A DNA stretch of 64,000 bases from Larix kaempferi (Eukaryota; Streptophyta; Pinopsida; Pinales; Pinaceae), in contig BSBM01000059.1 in NCBI GenBank assembly GCA_027924585.1, positions 310,001 to 374,000 of the forward strand, given 5' to 3'. Shown piece after piece: positions 47,991 to 60,802 of the stretch. The translations under genes were made by a program, and so were the position numbers. Below the pieces are notes generated by a model. It had not been told where the DNA came from. It worked only from the letters and a program-made list of their open reading frames with translations, and ran no database searches. Numbering within the stretch: position 1 is the stretch's first letter; each line of letters begins with the position of its first letter.

Positions 47991-50900
47991 GTCTCGTTTC
48001 GGCTTTGACCTACTTCTCGGAATTGAAAATTGAGAATCGATTTGGATGTCCCATTTGTAGACATGCGCGCACAGCAACTTTCATGACGTTCCGAGCTATT
48101 TTCTCCCCCTTTATGCACAACTCTAGAGAAAACGCACGATCAAGTTTCAACTTTGACCAACTTTTCGGAATTGAAATTTGAGAATATTTTTGGATGTCCC
48201 ATTGGTAGACAAGCGTCCACACCAACTTTCGTGACGTTACGAGCTAATTTCACACCCTTTAAGCTCAAGCCTAGAGAAAACTCATGGTGGCGTTTTGACT
48301 TTGACCAACTTCTCGTAATTGAAAATTGAGCATAGATTTGGATGTACCGTTGGTAGACAAGTGCGCATGCCAACTTTCGTTACGTTCTGAGCTATTTTCT
48401 CACCCTTTAAGCCCAAGTCTAGCGAAAAAACACGGTCGAGTTTCAACTTTGACCAACTTCTCGAAATTGAAATTCAAGAATAGTTTTGGATGTCCTATTG
48501 GTAGACAAGCGTCCACAGCAACTTTCGTGACATTCCGAGCTATTTTCTCCCCCTTTATGCCCAAGTCTAGAGAAAACACACGTTCAAGTTTCGACTTTGA
48601 CGAACTTCACGGAATTCAAAATTAAGCATAGATTTGGATGTTCCGTTGGTAGACAAGTGAGCACGCCAACTTTCGTGACTTTTCGAGCTATTTTCCCACC
48701 CTTTAAGCCCAAGTCTAGCGTAAACGCACGGTTGCGTTTCAACTTTGAGCGGCTTCTCCGAATTGAATTGTGAGAATAGATTTGGATGTCCCATTTGTAG
48801 ACAAGCGTCCATGCCAACTTTCGTGACGTTTCGATCTATTTTCTCCCCCTTTAATCCCAAGTATAGCAAAAACGCACCATCGAGTTTCGACTTTGACCAA
48901 ATTCACCAAATTGAAAATTGAGCATAAATTTGGATGTCCCGTTGGTAGACAAGTGCGCACGCCAACTTTCGTGATGTTCCAAGCTATTTTCTCACCGTTT
49001 AAGCCCAAGTCTAGCAAAAACGCATATTCGATTTTCAACTTTTACCAACTTCTCGAAATTTAAATTTGAGAATAGATTTGGATGTCCCATTGGTATACAA
49101 GCGTCCATGCCAACTTTCATGACGTTTCGAGCTTTTTTCTCCCCCTTTAACCCCAAGACCAGCGAAAACGCACGGTCGAGTTTCGACTTTGACCAACTTC
49201 TCGGAATTAAAAATTTAGAATCGATTTGGATGACCCATTTGTAGACATGCACGCACAACAACTTTCATGACGTTACGAGCTAATTTCACACCCTTTAAGC
49301 CCAATTCTAGAGAAAACGCATGATCCAGTTTCAACTTTGACCACCTTCTTCGAATTGAAATTTGAGAATAGTTTTAGATGTCCCATTGGTAGACAAGCAT
49401 CCACACAAACTTTGTGACGTTCCGAGCTATTTTCTCTCCCTTTAAGCCCAAGTCTAGCGAAAACGCACGGACGATTTTCGACTTTCAACAACTTCTCGGA
49501 ATTGAAAATTGAGCATAGATTTGGATGTCCCATTGGTAAACAAGTGCGCACGCCAACTTTCATGACGTTTCGAGGTATTTTCCCACCCTTTAATCCCAAG
49601 TCTAGCGAAAATGCATGGTCGCCTTACGGCTTTGACCTACTTCTAGGAATTTAAAACGTAGAATAGATTTGGATGTCCCATTTGTAGACATGCGCGCACA
49701 ACACATTTCGTGATGCTACGACCTAATTTCACACCCTTTAAACTCAAGTCTAGTGAAAACGCATTGTGGCATTTCGACCTTGACCAACTTCACGGAATCG
49801 AAAATTGAGCATAGATTTGGATGTCCCGTTGGTAAACAAGTGTGCACGCCAACTTTCGTGACGTTCCGAGCTATTTTCCAACCCTTTAAGCCCAAGTCTA
49901 GCGTAAACGCATGGTCGCGTTTCAACTTTGACTAACTTCTCAGAATTGAAATTTGAGAATAGATTTGGATGTCCCATTGGTAGACAAGCGTCCACACCAA
50001 CGTTCGTGAAATTTCGAGCTATTTTTCCTGCTTTAAGCCAAACTCTAGAGAAAACGCGCGGTCGAATTTCAACTCTGACCAACTTGTCGGAATTGAAATT
50101 TGAGAATATTTTTGGATGTCACACTGGTAGAAAAGCGTCCACACCAACTTTCGTAATGTTCCGAGCTATTTTCTACCCCTTTAAGCCTAAGTCTGGCGAA
50201 AACGCAGGGTCGAGTTTCGGCTTTGACCAACTTCTTGGAATTGAAATTTGAGAATAGATTTGGATATCCCATTGGTAGACAAGCATGCACACCAACTTTC
50301 ATGACGTTTCGAGCTATTTTCTCCCCATTTAATCCCAAGTCTAGCGAAAACGCACGGTCGCATTTTGGCTTTGATGTACTTCTCGGAATTGAAATTTGAG
50401 AATAAATTTGGATGCCGCATTGGTAGAGGAGCGCGTACGCCAACTTTCGTGGCGTTCTGAGCTATTTTCTCAACATTTAAGCCCAAGTCTAGCGAAAATG
50501 CACAGTCGCGTTTCGGCTTTGACCTACTTCTCGGAGTTGAAATTTGAGAATAAATTTGGATGCCCCATTCGTAGACAAGTGCATATGCCAACTTTCGTGA
50601 TATTCCCGGCTATTTTCCCACCCTTTAAGCTGAAGTCTAACGAAAATGCACGGTCGTGTTTCGGACTTGACCAACTTCTCAGAATTTAAATTTGAGAATA
50701 GATATGGATGCCCCATTGGTAGACAAGCATGCACGCAACCTTTCATGACGTTCCGAGCTATTTTCTCCCCCTTTAAGCCCAAGTCTAGCGAAACCGCACG
50801 TTCGATTTTCAACTTTGACCAACTTCTTGGAATTTAAATTTGAGAATAGTTTTGAATGTCTGATTGGTAGACAGACGTCCACGCCAACTTTTGTAACGTT

Positions 50901-52922
50901 CGAGCTTTTTTCTCCCCCTTTAACCCCAAGCCTAGCGAAAACGCACGGTCGATTTTCATCTTTCACTAACTTCTCGGAATTGAAAATTGAGCATAGATTT
51001 GGATGTCCCGTTGGTAGACAAGTGCGCACGCCAACTTTCGTGATGTTCCGAGCTATTTTCCCTCCCTTTAATCCCAAGTCTATTGAAAACGCAAAGTTGA
51101 GTTTCAACTTTGAACACCTTCTCGGAATTGAAATTTTAGAATAGTTTTGGATGTCCCATTGGTAGACAAGTGTCCATGCCAACTTTCGTGACGTTCCGAG
51201 CTATTTTCTCCCCATTTAAGCCCATGTCTGGCGAAAACACACGGTCGAGTTTCGACTTTGACCAACTTCGCGGAATTGAAAATTGAGTAGAGATTTGGAT
51301 GTCCCATTGGTAGATAAGTGCACAAGCCAACTTTCGTGACGTTCCGAGATATTTTCCCACCCTTTAATCCCAAGTCTAGCAAAAACGCACGGTCGAGTTT
51401 CAACTTTGACTAACTTGTCGGAATTCAAATTTGAGAATAGATTTGGATGTCCCATTGGTAGATAAGCATCCACGCCAACTTTCGTGACGTTTCGAGCTTT
51501 TTTCTCCCCCTTTAAGACCAAGTCTAGCGAAAACGCACGGTCGAGTTTCGACTTTCACCAACTTCTCAGAATTGAAAATTGAGCATAGATTTGGATGTCC
51601 CGTTGATAGAAAAGTGTGCACGCCAACTTTCGTAACGTTCTGAGCTATTTTCCAACCCTTTAATCCCAAGTCTATCGAAAACGCACGGTCATGTTTAAAC
51701 TTTGACCAAGTTCTCGGAATTGAAATTTGAGCATAGTTTTGGATGTCCCATTGGTAGACAAGCGTGCATGCCAACTTTCGTGACATTCCGAGCTATTTTC
51801 CACCCCTTTAATCCCAAGTCTAGCCTAAACGCACGGTTGAGTTTCAACTTTTACCAACTTCGCGGAATTGAAAATTGAGCATAGATTTGGATGTCCCATT
51901 GGTAGAAAAGTGTCCATGCTAGCTTTCATGACGTTCCGAGTTGTTTTCTCTGCCTTTAAGGCCAAGTCTAGTGAATAAGCACTGTCGAGGTTCGACTTTG
52001 ACGAACTTCACGCAATTGAAAATTGAGCATAAATTTGGATGTCCCGTTGGTAGAAAAGTGTGCACGCCAACTTTCGTGACCCTCCAAGCTATTTTCCCAC
52101 CCTTTAAGCCCAAGTCTAGCGAAAATGCAGAGTTGAGTTTCGACTTTCACCAACTTCTTGGAATTGAAAATTGAGCATAGATTTGGATGTCCTATTGGTA
52201 GACAAATGCGCACGCCAACTTTCGTGACGTTCCAAGCTATTTTTGCGCCCTTTAATTCCAAGTCTAGTGAAAAAAGCATTGTCGAGTTTCAACTTTGACC
52301 AACTTCTTGGAATTGAAATTTGAGAATAGTTTTGGATGTCCCACTGGTAGACAAGCGTCCATGCCAACTTTCATGACGTTCCAAGCTATTTTCTCCCCCA
52401 TTAAGCCCAACTCTAGTGAAAACGTACGGTCGAGTTTCGACTTTCACCAACTTCTCGGAATTGAAAATTGAGCATAGATTTGGATGTCCAATTTGTAGAC
52501 ATGCACGCACAGCAACTTTCGTGATGCTACAAGCTAATTTAACACCCTTTAAGCTCAAGTCTAGCAAAAACGCATGATGGCATTTTGACTTTGAAAAACT
52601 TATTGGAATTGAAATTTGAGAATAGATTTGGATGTCCCATTGGTAAACAAGCGTGCACGCCAAATTTGGTGAGGTTTCGAGTTATTTTCTCTCCCTTTAA
52701 TCTCAAGTCTAGTGAAGACGCACGATCGAGTTTCAACTTTGACCAACTTCTTGGAATTGAAATTTGAGCATAGATTTGTATGTCCCGTTGGTAGACAAGT
52801 GCGCACGCCAACTTTCGTTACATTCCGAGCTATTTTCTTCCCCTTTAAGCCAAACTCTAGAGAAAATGCGCAGTCGAGTTTCAACTTTGACTAACTTCTC
52901 GGAATTGAAATTTGAGAATTGA

Positions 52923-53021
52923 TTTGGATGTCACATTGTTAGACAAGCGTCCACGCCAACTTTCGTGACGTTGCGAGTTTCGACTTTCACCAACTTCTCG
53001 GAATTGAAAATTGAGCATATA
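52923..53021. repeat. 99-bp truncated monomer in L4
   Basis: Same deletion. The following monomer has TATATTTAG, as in L2, where L1 has TAGATTTAG. Confidence 0.88.
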
Positions 53022-54206
53022 TTTAGATTTCCCGTTGGTAGACAAGTGCGCACACCAACTTTCATGACGTTCCGACGTATTTTCCCACATTTTAAGCCCA
53101 GGTCTAGCGAAAACGCACAGTGGAGTTTCGACTTTCACCAACTTCTCGAAATTGAAATTTGAGAATAGTTTTGGATGTCCCATTGGTAGAAAAGTGTCCA
53201 CACCAACTTTCGTGACATTTCGAGCTATTTTATCCCCCCTTTAAGCACAACTCTAGAGAAAACGCACGGTCCCGTTTCGGCTTTGACCAACTTCTCGGAA
53301 TTGAAAACTGAGAATAGATTTGGATGTCCTTGTAGACATGCCCACACAGCAACTTTTGTGACGTTACGAGCTAATTTCACACCCTTTAAACTCAAGTCTA
53401 GCGAAAACGCATGGTGGCATTTCGACCTTGATCAACTTCTCGGAATTGGAAATTGAGCACAGATTTGGATGTACCATTGGTAGACAAGTGCGCACACCAA
53501 CTTTCGTGACATTCCAAGCTATTTTCCCGCCTTTTTTAATTCCAAGTCTAGCGAAAAAAGCATGCTCGAGCTTCGACTTTCACCAACTTCTCGGAATTGA
53601 AAATTGAGCATAGATTTGGATGTCCCATTTGTAGACATGCGTGCACGGCAACTTTCGTGACGCTACGAGCTAATTTCACACCCTTTAAGCTCAAGTCTAG
53701 CGAAAACGCATGGTGGCATTTCGAATTTGACCAACTTCTTGGAATTGAAATTTGAGAATAGATTTGAAAGTCACATTGTTAGACAAGCATCCACGCCAAC
53801 TTTCATAACGTTTCGAGCTTTTTTCTCCCCCTTTAAGCCCAAGTCTAGCGAAAACGCACGGATGAGTTTCGACTTTCACCAACTTCTCAAAATTTAAAAT
53901 AGAGCATATATTTGGATGTCCCGTTGGTAGACAAGTGCGCACGCCAACTTCCTTCACATTCCGAGCTATTTTCCTACCTTTTAAGCCCAAGTCTAGCGAA
54001 AACGCACGGTCAAGTTTCAACTTTAACCAACTTCTCGGAATTGAAATTTGAGAATAGTTTTGGATGTCTTATTGGTAGACAAGCGTCCACACCAACTTTC
54101 GTCACATTCTGAGCTATTTTATCCCCCTTTAAGCCCAACTCTAGAGAAAACGCACGGTCGCGTTTCGTCTTTGACCTACTTCTCGGAATTGAAAACTGAG
54201 AAAAGA

Positions 54207-54342
54207 TTTGGATGTCCCATTTTCTAACATGCGTGGACAACAACTTTCGTGACGTTACGAGCTAATTTCACACCCTTTAAGCTCAAGTCTAACGAAAATT
54301 TTGACTTTGACCAACTTCTGGGAATTGAAATTTGAGAATATA
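54207..54342. repeat. 136-bp monomer with 12-bp deletion, L4
   Basis: Same deletion. This monomer is the right-hand parent of the exchange that produced the 2,812-bp duplication. Its duplicate at 57.1 kb no longer has the deletion. Confidence 0.88.
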
Positions 54343-57131
54343 TTTGGATGTCTCGTTGGTAGACAAGTGCGCATGCCAACTTTCGTGATGTTCCGAGCTA
54401 TTTTCCCACCCTTTAAGCCCAAGTCTAGCGAAAACACATGATCGAGTTTCAACTTTGACCAATTTCCCGAAATTGAAATTTGAGAATAGTTTTGGATGTC
54501 CCATTGGTAAACAAGCATCCATGCCAACTTTCGTGACGTGCCGACCTATTTTCTGCCCCATTAAGCCCAACTCTAGTGAAAACGTACGGTCGAGTTTCGA
54601 ATTTCACCAACTTCTCCAAATTGAAAATTGAGCATAGATTTGGATGTCCCATTTGTAGACATGCGCACACAGCAAAATTCGTGACGTTACGAGCTAATTT
54701 CACACCCTTTAAGCTCAAGTCTAGCGAAAACACATGGTGGCATTTCGACTTTGACCAACTTCTGGGAATTGAAATTTGAGAATAGATTTGGATGTCCTGT
54801 TGGTAGACAAGTGTGCACGCCAACGTTCGTGACGTTACGAGCTAATTTCACACCCTTTAAGCTCAAGTCTAGAGAAAACGCATGGTGGCGTTTCGACTTT
54901 GACCAAGTTCTGGGAATTGAAATTTGCGAATAGATTTGGATGTCCCGTTGGTAGACAAGTGCCCATGCCAACTTTCATGATGTTCCGAGGTATTTTATCC
55001 CCCTTTAAGCCCAAGTCTAGAGAAAACGCACGGCCGCGTTTCGGGTTTGACCTACTTCTCGGAATTGAAAATTGAGAATAGATTCGGACGTCCCATTTGT
55101 AGACTGGTGTGCACACCAACTTTCGTGACGTTCCAAGCTATTTTTTCACCCTTTAAGCTCAAGCCTAGCAAAAACGCACGGTCGATTTTCGACATTCACC
55201 AACTTCTCGAAATTGAAAATTGAGCATTGATTTGGATTTCCCATTGGTAGACAAGTGTGCACGCCAACGCTCATGACGTTCCGAGCTATTTTCCCACCCT
55301 TTAAGCTTAAGTCTAGCGAAAACGAATGGTGGCGTTTCGACTTTGACCAAGTTCTGGGAATTGAAATTTGAGAATAGATTTGGATGTCCCGTTGGTAGAC
55401 AAGTGCCCATGCCAACGTTCGGGACGTTCCGAGGTATTTTCTCGCCCTTTAAGCCCAACTCTAGAGAAAACGCACGATCGTGTTTCGGGTTTGACCTGCT
55501 TCTCGGAATTGAAAATCGGGAATAGATTTGGATGTCCCATTTGTAGACATGCGTGCAAAGCAAATTTCGTGACGTTATGAGCTAATTTCACACCCTGTAA
55601 GCTAAAGTCTAGCGAAAACATATGGTGGCGTTTCGACTTTGACCAACCTATGGGAATTGAAAATTAAGAATAGATTTAGATGTCCCATTGGTAGACAAGC
55701 GTCCACGCCAACTTTCATGATGTTTCGAGCTTTGTTCTCCCCCTTTAAGCCCAAGTCTACTTAAAACACACGGTCGAATTTCGACTTTCACCAAATTCTT
55801 GGAATTGAAAATTGAGCATAGATTTGGATTTCCCGTTGGTAGAAAAGTGTGCACGCCAACGTTCGCGATGTTCTGAGCTATTTTCCCACCCTTTAAGCCC
55901 AAGTCTAGCGAAAACACACTGTCGAGGTTTGACTTCGACGAACTTTGCTGAATGGAAAATTGAGCGTAGATTTGGATGTCCCGTTGGTAGACAAGTCCGC
56001 ACGCCAACTTTCGTGATGTTCCGAGCTATTTTCCCACCCTTTAATCCCAAGTCTAGCGAAAACGCACGGTCGAGTTTCAACTTTGACCACCTTCTCGGAA
56101 TTGAAATTTGAGAATAGTTTTGGATGTCCCATTGGTAGACAAGCGTCCATGCCAACTTTCCTGATGTTCCGAACTATTTTCTCCCCCTTTAAGCCCAAGT
56201 CTAGCGAAAACGGACGGTTGAGTTTTGACTTTGAACAACTTCACGGAATTGAAAATTGAGCATAGATTTGGATGTCCCATTGGTAGACAAGTGCGCATGC
56301 CAACTTTCATGGTGTTCCGAGCTATTTTCCCGCCCTATAATCCCAAGTCTAGCAAAAAAAGCATGGTCGATTTTCAACTTTGCCAACTTCTCGGAATTGA
56401 AATTTGAGAATAGTTTTGGATGTCCCATTGGTAGACAAGCGTCCATGCCAACTTTCGTGACGTTTCGAGCTATTTTCTCCCCCTTTAAGCCCAAGTTTAG
56501 TGAAAACGAACGGTCGAGTTTCAACTTTGACCAACTTCTTGGAATTGAAATTTGAGAATAGTTTTGGATGTCCCATTGGTAGACAAGTGGCCACACCAAC
56601 TTTCATCACATTTCGAGCTATTTTATCCCCCTTTAAGCCCAACTCTACTGAAAACACACGGTCGCGTTTCGGCTTTGACCTACTTCTCGGAATTGAAAAT
56701 TGAGAATAGATTTGGATGTCCCATTTGTGGACATGCGTACACAACAACTTTCGTGACGTTACGAGCTAATTTCACACCCTTTAAGCTCAAGTCTAGCGAA
56801 AACTCACGGTCGAGTTTCAACTTTGACCAACTTCCCGGAATTTAAATTTGAGAATAGTTTGGGATGTCCCATTGGTAGACAAGCGTCCACACCAACTTTC
56901 GTGACGTTCCGACCTATTTTCTGCCCCATTAAGCCCAACTCTAGTGAAAACGTATGGTCGAGTTTTGACTTTCACCAACTTCTCGGAATTAAAAATTGAG
57001 CATATATTTGGATGTCCCATTTGTAGACATGCACGCACAACAAATTTCGTGACGTTAAGAGCTAATTTCACACCCTTTAAGCTCAAGTGTAGTGAAAACG
57101 CATGGTGGCATTTCGACTTTGACCAACTTCT
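54320..57131. repeat. 2,812-bp tandem duplication, first copy (L4)
   Basis: Nineteen monomers (19 x 148 = 2,812). The stretch begins GGGAATTGAAATTTGAGAATA and covers the end of the long-only block plus the start of the right arm. It is followed directly by the second copy. Confidence 0.93.
57115..57131. other. Crossover tract of the 19-monomer duplication
   Basis: These 17 identical bases (GACTTTGACCAACTTCT) are shared by both parents. Sequence to the left (GTGTAGTGAAAACGCATGG, TTTC) matches the parent now at 59.9 kb; sequence to the right (GGGAATTG, TATATTTGG, TCTCGTTGG) matches the parent at 54303-54319. The exchange lies within this tract. The resulting monomer is full length: it lacks both the 12-bp deletion of one parent and the 1-bp deletion (CTTCTTGAATTG) of the other. 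Confidence 0.92.
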
Positions 57132-59943
57132 GGGAATTGAAATTTGAGAATATATTTGGATGTCTCGTTGGTAGACAAGTGCGCATGCCAACTTTCGTGA
57201 TGTTCCGAGCTATTTTCCCACCCTTTAAGCCCAAGTCTAGCGAAAACACATGGTCGAGTTTCAACTTTGACCAATTTCCCGAAATTGAAATTTGAGAATA
57301 GTTTTGGATGTCCCATTGGTAAACAAGCATCCATGCCAACTTTCGTGACGTGCCGACCTATTTTCTGCCCCATTAAGCCCAACTCTAGTGAAAACGTACG
57401 GTCGAGTTTCGAATTTCACCAACTTCTCCGAATTGAAAATTGAGCATAGATTTGGATGTCCCATTTGTAGACATGCGCACACAGCAAAATTCGTGACGTT
57501 ACGAGCTAATTTCACACCCTTTAAGCTCAAGTCTAGCGAAAACACATGGTGGCATTTCGACTTTGACCAACTTCTGGGAATTGAAATTTGAGAATAGATT
57601 TGGATGTCCCGTTGGTAGACAAGTGTGCACGCCAACGTTCGTGACGTTACGAGCTAATTTCACACCCTTTAAGCTCAAGTCTAGAGAAAACGCATGGTGG
57701 CGTTTCGACTTTGACCAAGTTCTGGGAATTGAAATTTGCGAATAGATTTGGATGTCCCGTTGGTAGACAAGTGCCCATGCCAACTTTCATGATGTTCCGA
57801 GGTATTTTATCCCCCTTTAAGCCCAAGTCTAGAGAAAACGCACGGCCGCGTTTCGGGTTTGACCTACTTCTCGGAATTGAAAATTGAGAATAGATTCGGA
57901 CGTCCCATTTGTAGACTGGTGTGCACACCAACTTTCGTGACGTTCCAAGCTATTTTTTCACCCTTTAAGCTCAAGCCTAGCAAAAACGCACGGTCGATTT
58001 TCGACATTCACCAACTTCTCGAAATTGAAAATTGAGCATTGATTTGGATTTCCCATTGGTAGACAAGTGTGCACGCCAACGCTCATGACGTTCCGAGCTA
58101 TTTTCCCACCCTTTAAGCTTAAGTCTAGCGAAAACGAATGGTGGCGTTTCGACTTTGACCAAGTTCTGGGAATTGAAATTTGAGAATAGATTTGGATGTC
58201 CCGTTGGTAGACAAGTGCCCATGCCAACGTTCGGGACGTTCCGAGGTATTTTCTCGCCCTTTAAGCCCAACTCTAGAGAAAACGCACGATCGTGTTTCGG
58301 GTTTGACCTGCTTCTCGGAATTGAAAATCGGGAATAGATTTGGATGTCCCATTTGTAGACATGCGTGCAAAGCAAATTTCGTGACGTTATGAGCTAATTT
58401 CACACCCTGTAAGCTAAAGTCTAGCGAAAACATATGGTGGCGTTTCGACTTTGACCAACCTATGGGAATTGAAAATTAAGAATAGATTTAGATGTCCCAT
58501 TGGTAGACAAGCGTCCACGCCAACTTTCATGATGTTTCGAGCTTTGTTCTCCCCCTTTAAGCCCAAGTCTACTTAAAACACACGGTCGAATTTCGACTTT
58601 CACCAAATTCTTGGAATTGAAAATTGAGCATAGATTTGGATTTCCCGTTGGTAGAAAAGTGTGCACGCCAACGTTCGCGATGTTCTGAGCTATTTTCCCA
58701 CCCTTTAAGCCCAAGTCTAGCGAAAACACACTGTCGAGGTTTGACTTCGACGAACTTTGCTGAATGGAAAATTGAGCGTAGATTTGGATGTCCCGTTGGT
58801 AGACAAGTCCGCACGCCAACTTTCGTGATGTTCCGAGCTATTTTCCCACCCTTTAATCCCAAGTCTAGCGAAAACGCACGGTCGAGTTTCAACTTTGACC
58901 ACCTTCTCGGAATTGAAATTTGAGAATAGTTTTGGATGTCCCATTGGTAGACAAGCGTCCATGCCAACTTTCCTGATGTTCCGAACTATTTTCTCCCCCT
59001 TTAAGCCCAAGTCTAGCGAAAACGGACGGTTGAGTTTTGACTTTGAACAACTTCACGGAATTGAAAATTGAGCATAGATTTGGATGTCCCATTGGTAGAC
59101 AAGTGCGCATGCCAACTTTCATGGTGTTCCGAGCTATTTTCCCGCCCTATAATCCCAAGTCTAGCAAAAAAAGCATGGTCGATTTTCAACTTTGCCAACT
59201 TCTCGGAATTGAAATTTGAGAATAGTTTTGGATGTCCCATTGGTAGACAAGCGTCCATGCCAACTTTCGTGACGTTTCGAGCTATTTTCTCCCCCTTTAA
59301 GCCCAAGTTTAGTGAAAACGAACGGTCGAGTTTCAACTTTGACCAACTTCTTGGAATTGAAATTTGAGAATAGTTTTGGATGTCCCATTGGTAGACAAGT
59401 GGCCACACCAACTTTCATCACATTTCGAGCTATTTTATCCCCCTTTAAGCCCAACTCTACTGAAAACACACGGTCGCGTTTCGGCTTTGACCTACTTCTC
59501 GGAATTGAAAATTGAGAATAGATTTGGATGTCCCATTTGTGGACATGCGTACACAACAACTTTCGTGACGTTACGAGCTAATTTCACACCCTTTAAGCTC
59601 AAGTCTAGCGAAAACTCACGGTCGAGTTTCAACTTTGACCAACTTCCCGGAATTTAAATTTGAGAATAGTTTGGGATGTCCCATTGGTAGACAAGCGTCC
59701 ACACCAACTTTCGTGACGTTCCGACCTATTTTCTGCCCCATTAAGCCCAACTCTAGTGAAAACGTATGGTCGAGTTTTGACTTTCACCAACTTCTCGGAA
59801 TTAAAAATTGAGCATATATTTGGATGTCCCATTTGTAGACATGCACGCACAACAAATTTCGTGACGTTAAGAGCTAATTTCACACCCTTTAAGCTCAAGT
59901 GTAGTGAAAACGCATGGTGGCATTTCGACTTTGACCAACTTCT
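57132..59943. repeat. 2,812-bp tandem duplication, second copy (L4)
   Basis: Repeats 54320-57131 in the same order, including G at 59402 (matching 56590). I noted no difference between the two copies, so the event looks very recent. After 59943 the sequence continues TTGAATTG, the normal L-type right arm. Confidence 0.93.
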
Positions 59944-60802
59944 TGAATTGAAATTTGAGAATAGATTTGGATGTACCGTTGGTAGACAAGTGCGCACGCC
60001 AACTTTCGTGACGTTTTGAGTTATTTACCCACCCTTTAAGCCCAAGTCTAGCAAAAACGCAGGATCGAGTTTCAACTTTGACCAACTTCTTGGAATTGAA
60101 GTTTGAGAATAGATTTGGATGTCCCATTGGTAGACAAGCGTCCATGCCAACTTTCGTGACGTTTCGAGCTATTTTCTCCTCCTTTAATCCCAAGTCTAGC
60201 GAAAACGCACGGTCGAGTTTCGACTTTGACCAGCTTCGCGGAATTGAAAATTGAGCATAGATTTGGATTCCCTGTTGGTCGACAACTGCACACGCCAACT
60301 TTCGTGATGTTCCGAGAAATTCTCCACCCTTTAAGGCTAAGTCTAGCAAAAACGCACGGTCGAGTTTCGGCTTTGACCAACTTCTCGGAATTGAAATTTG
60401 AGAATAGATTTGGATATCCCATAGGTAGACAACCGTGCACGCCAACTTTCGTGATGTTCTGAGCTATTTTATTCCCCTTTATGCCCAACACTAGAGAAAA
60501 CGCACGGTTGCATTTCGGCTTTGACCTACTTCTCGGAATTGAAAATTGAGAATAGATTTGGATGTCCCATTTGTGGACATGCGCGCACAGCAACGTTCGT
60601 GACGTTCCGAGCTATTTTCTCCCCCTTTAAGACCAACTCTAGCGAAAACGCACGATCAAGTTTCAACTTTGACCAACTTCTCAGAATTGAAATTTGAGAA
60701 TAGTTTTGGATGTCCCATTGGTAGACAAGTGTCCACACGAACTTTCGTGACATTCCGAGCTATTTTCTCCCCCTTTAAGCCCAACTCTAGAGAAAACGCA
60801 CG

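Larger units (their letters stand above)
48714..56143. repeat. Long-HOR-only block in L4
   Basis: Same segment, with CAAG edges at 48710-48713 and 56140-56143. Its right-hand part is duplicated downstream (57132-58955) by the 19-monomer event. Confidence 0.92.
47991..60802. repeat. Long HOR copy L4, 12,812 bp (10,000 + 2,812 duplication)
   Basis: Matches L2 at an offset of 27,710 bp up to about 57,115 and at an offset of 30,522 bp after that. The extra 2,812 bp equals 19 x 148 and is a tandem duplication of 54320-57131. The L2-type variants A at 54012 and A at 54618 are present. The long-only block is 48714-56143. Because of the duplication, part of it recurs at 57132-58955. Confidence 0.94.
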
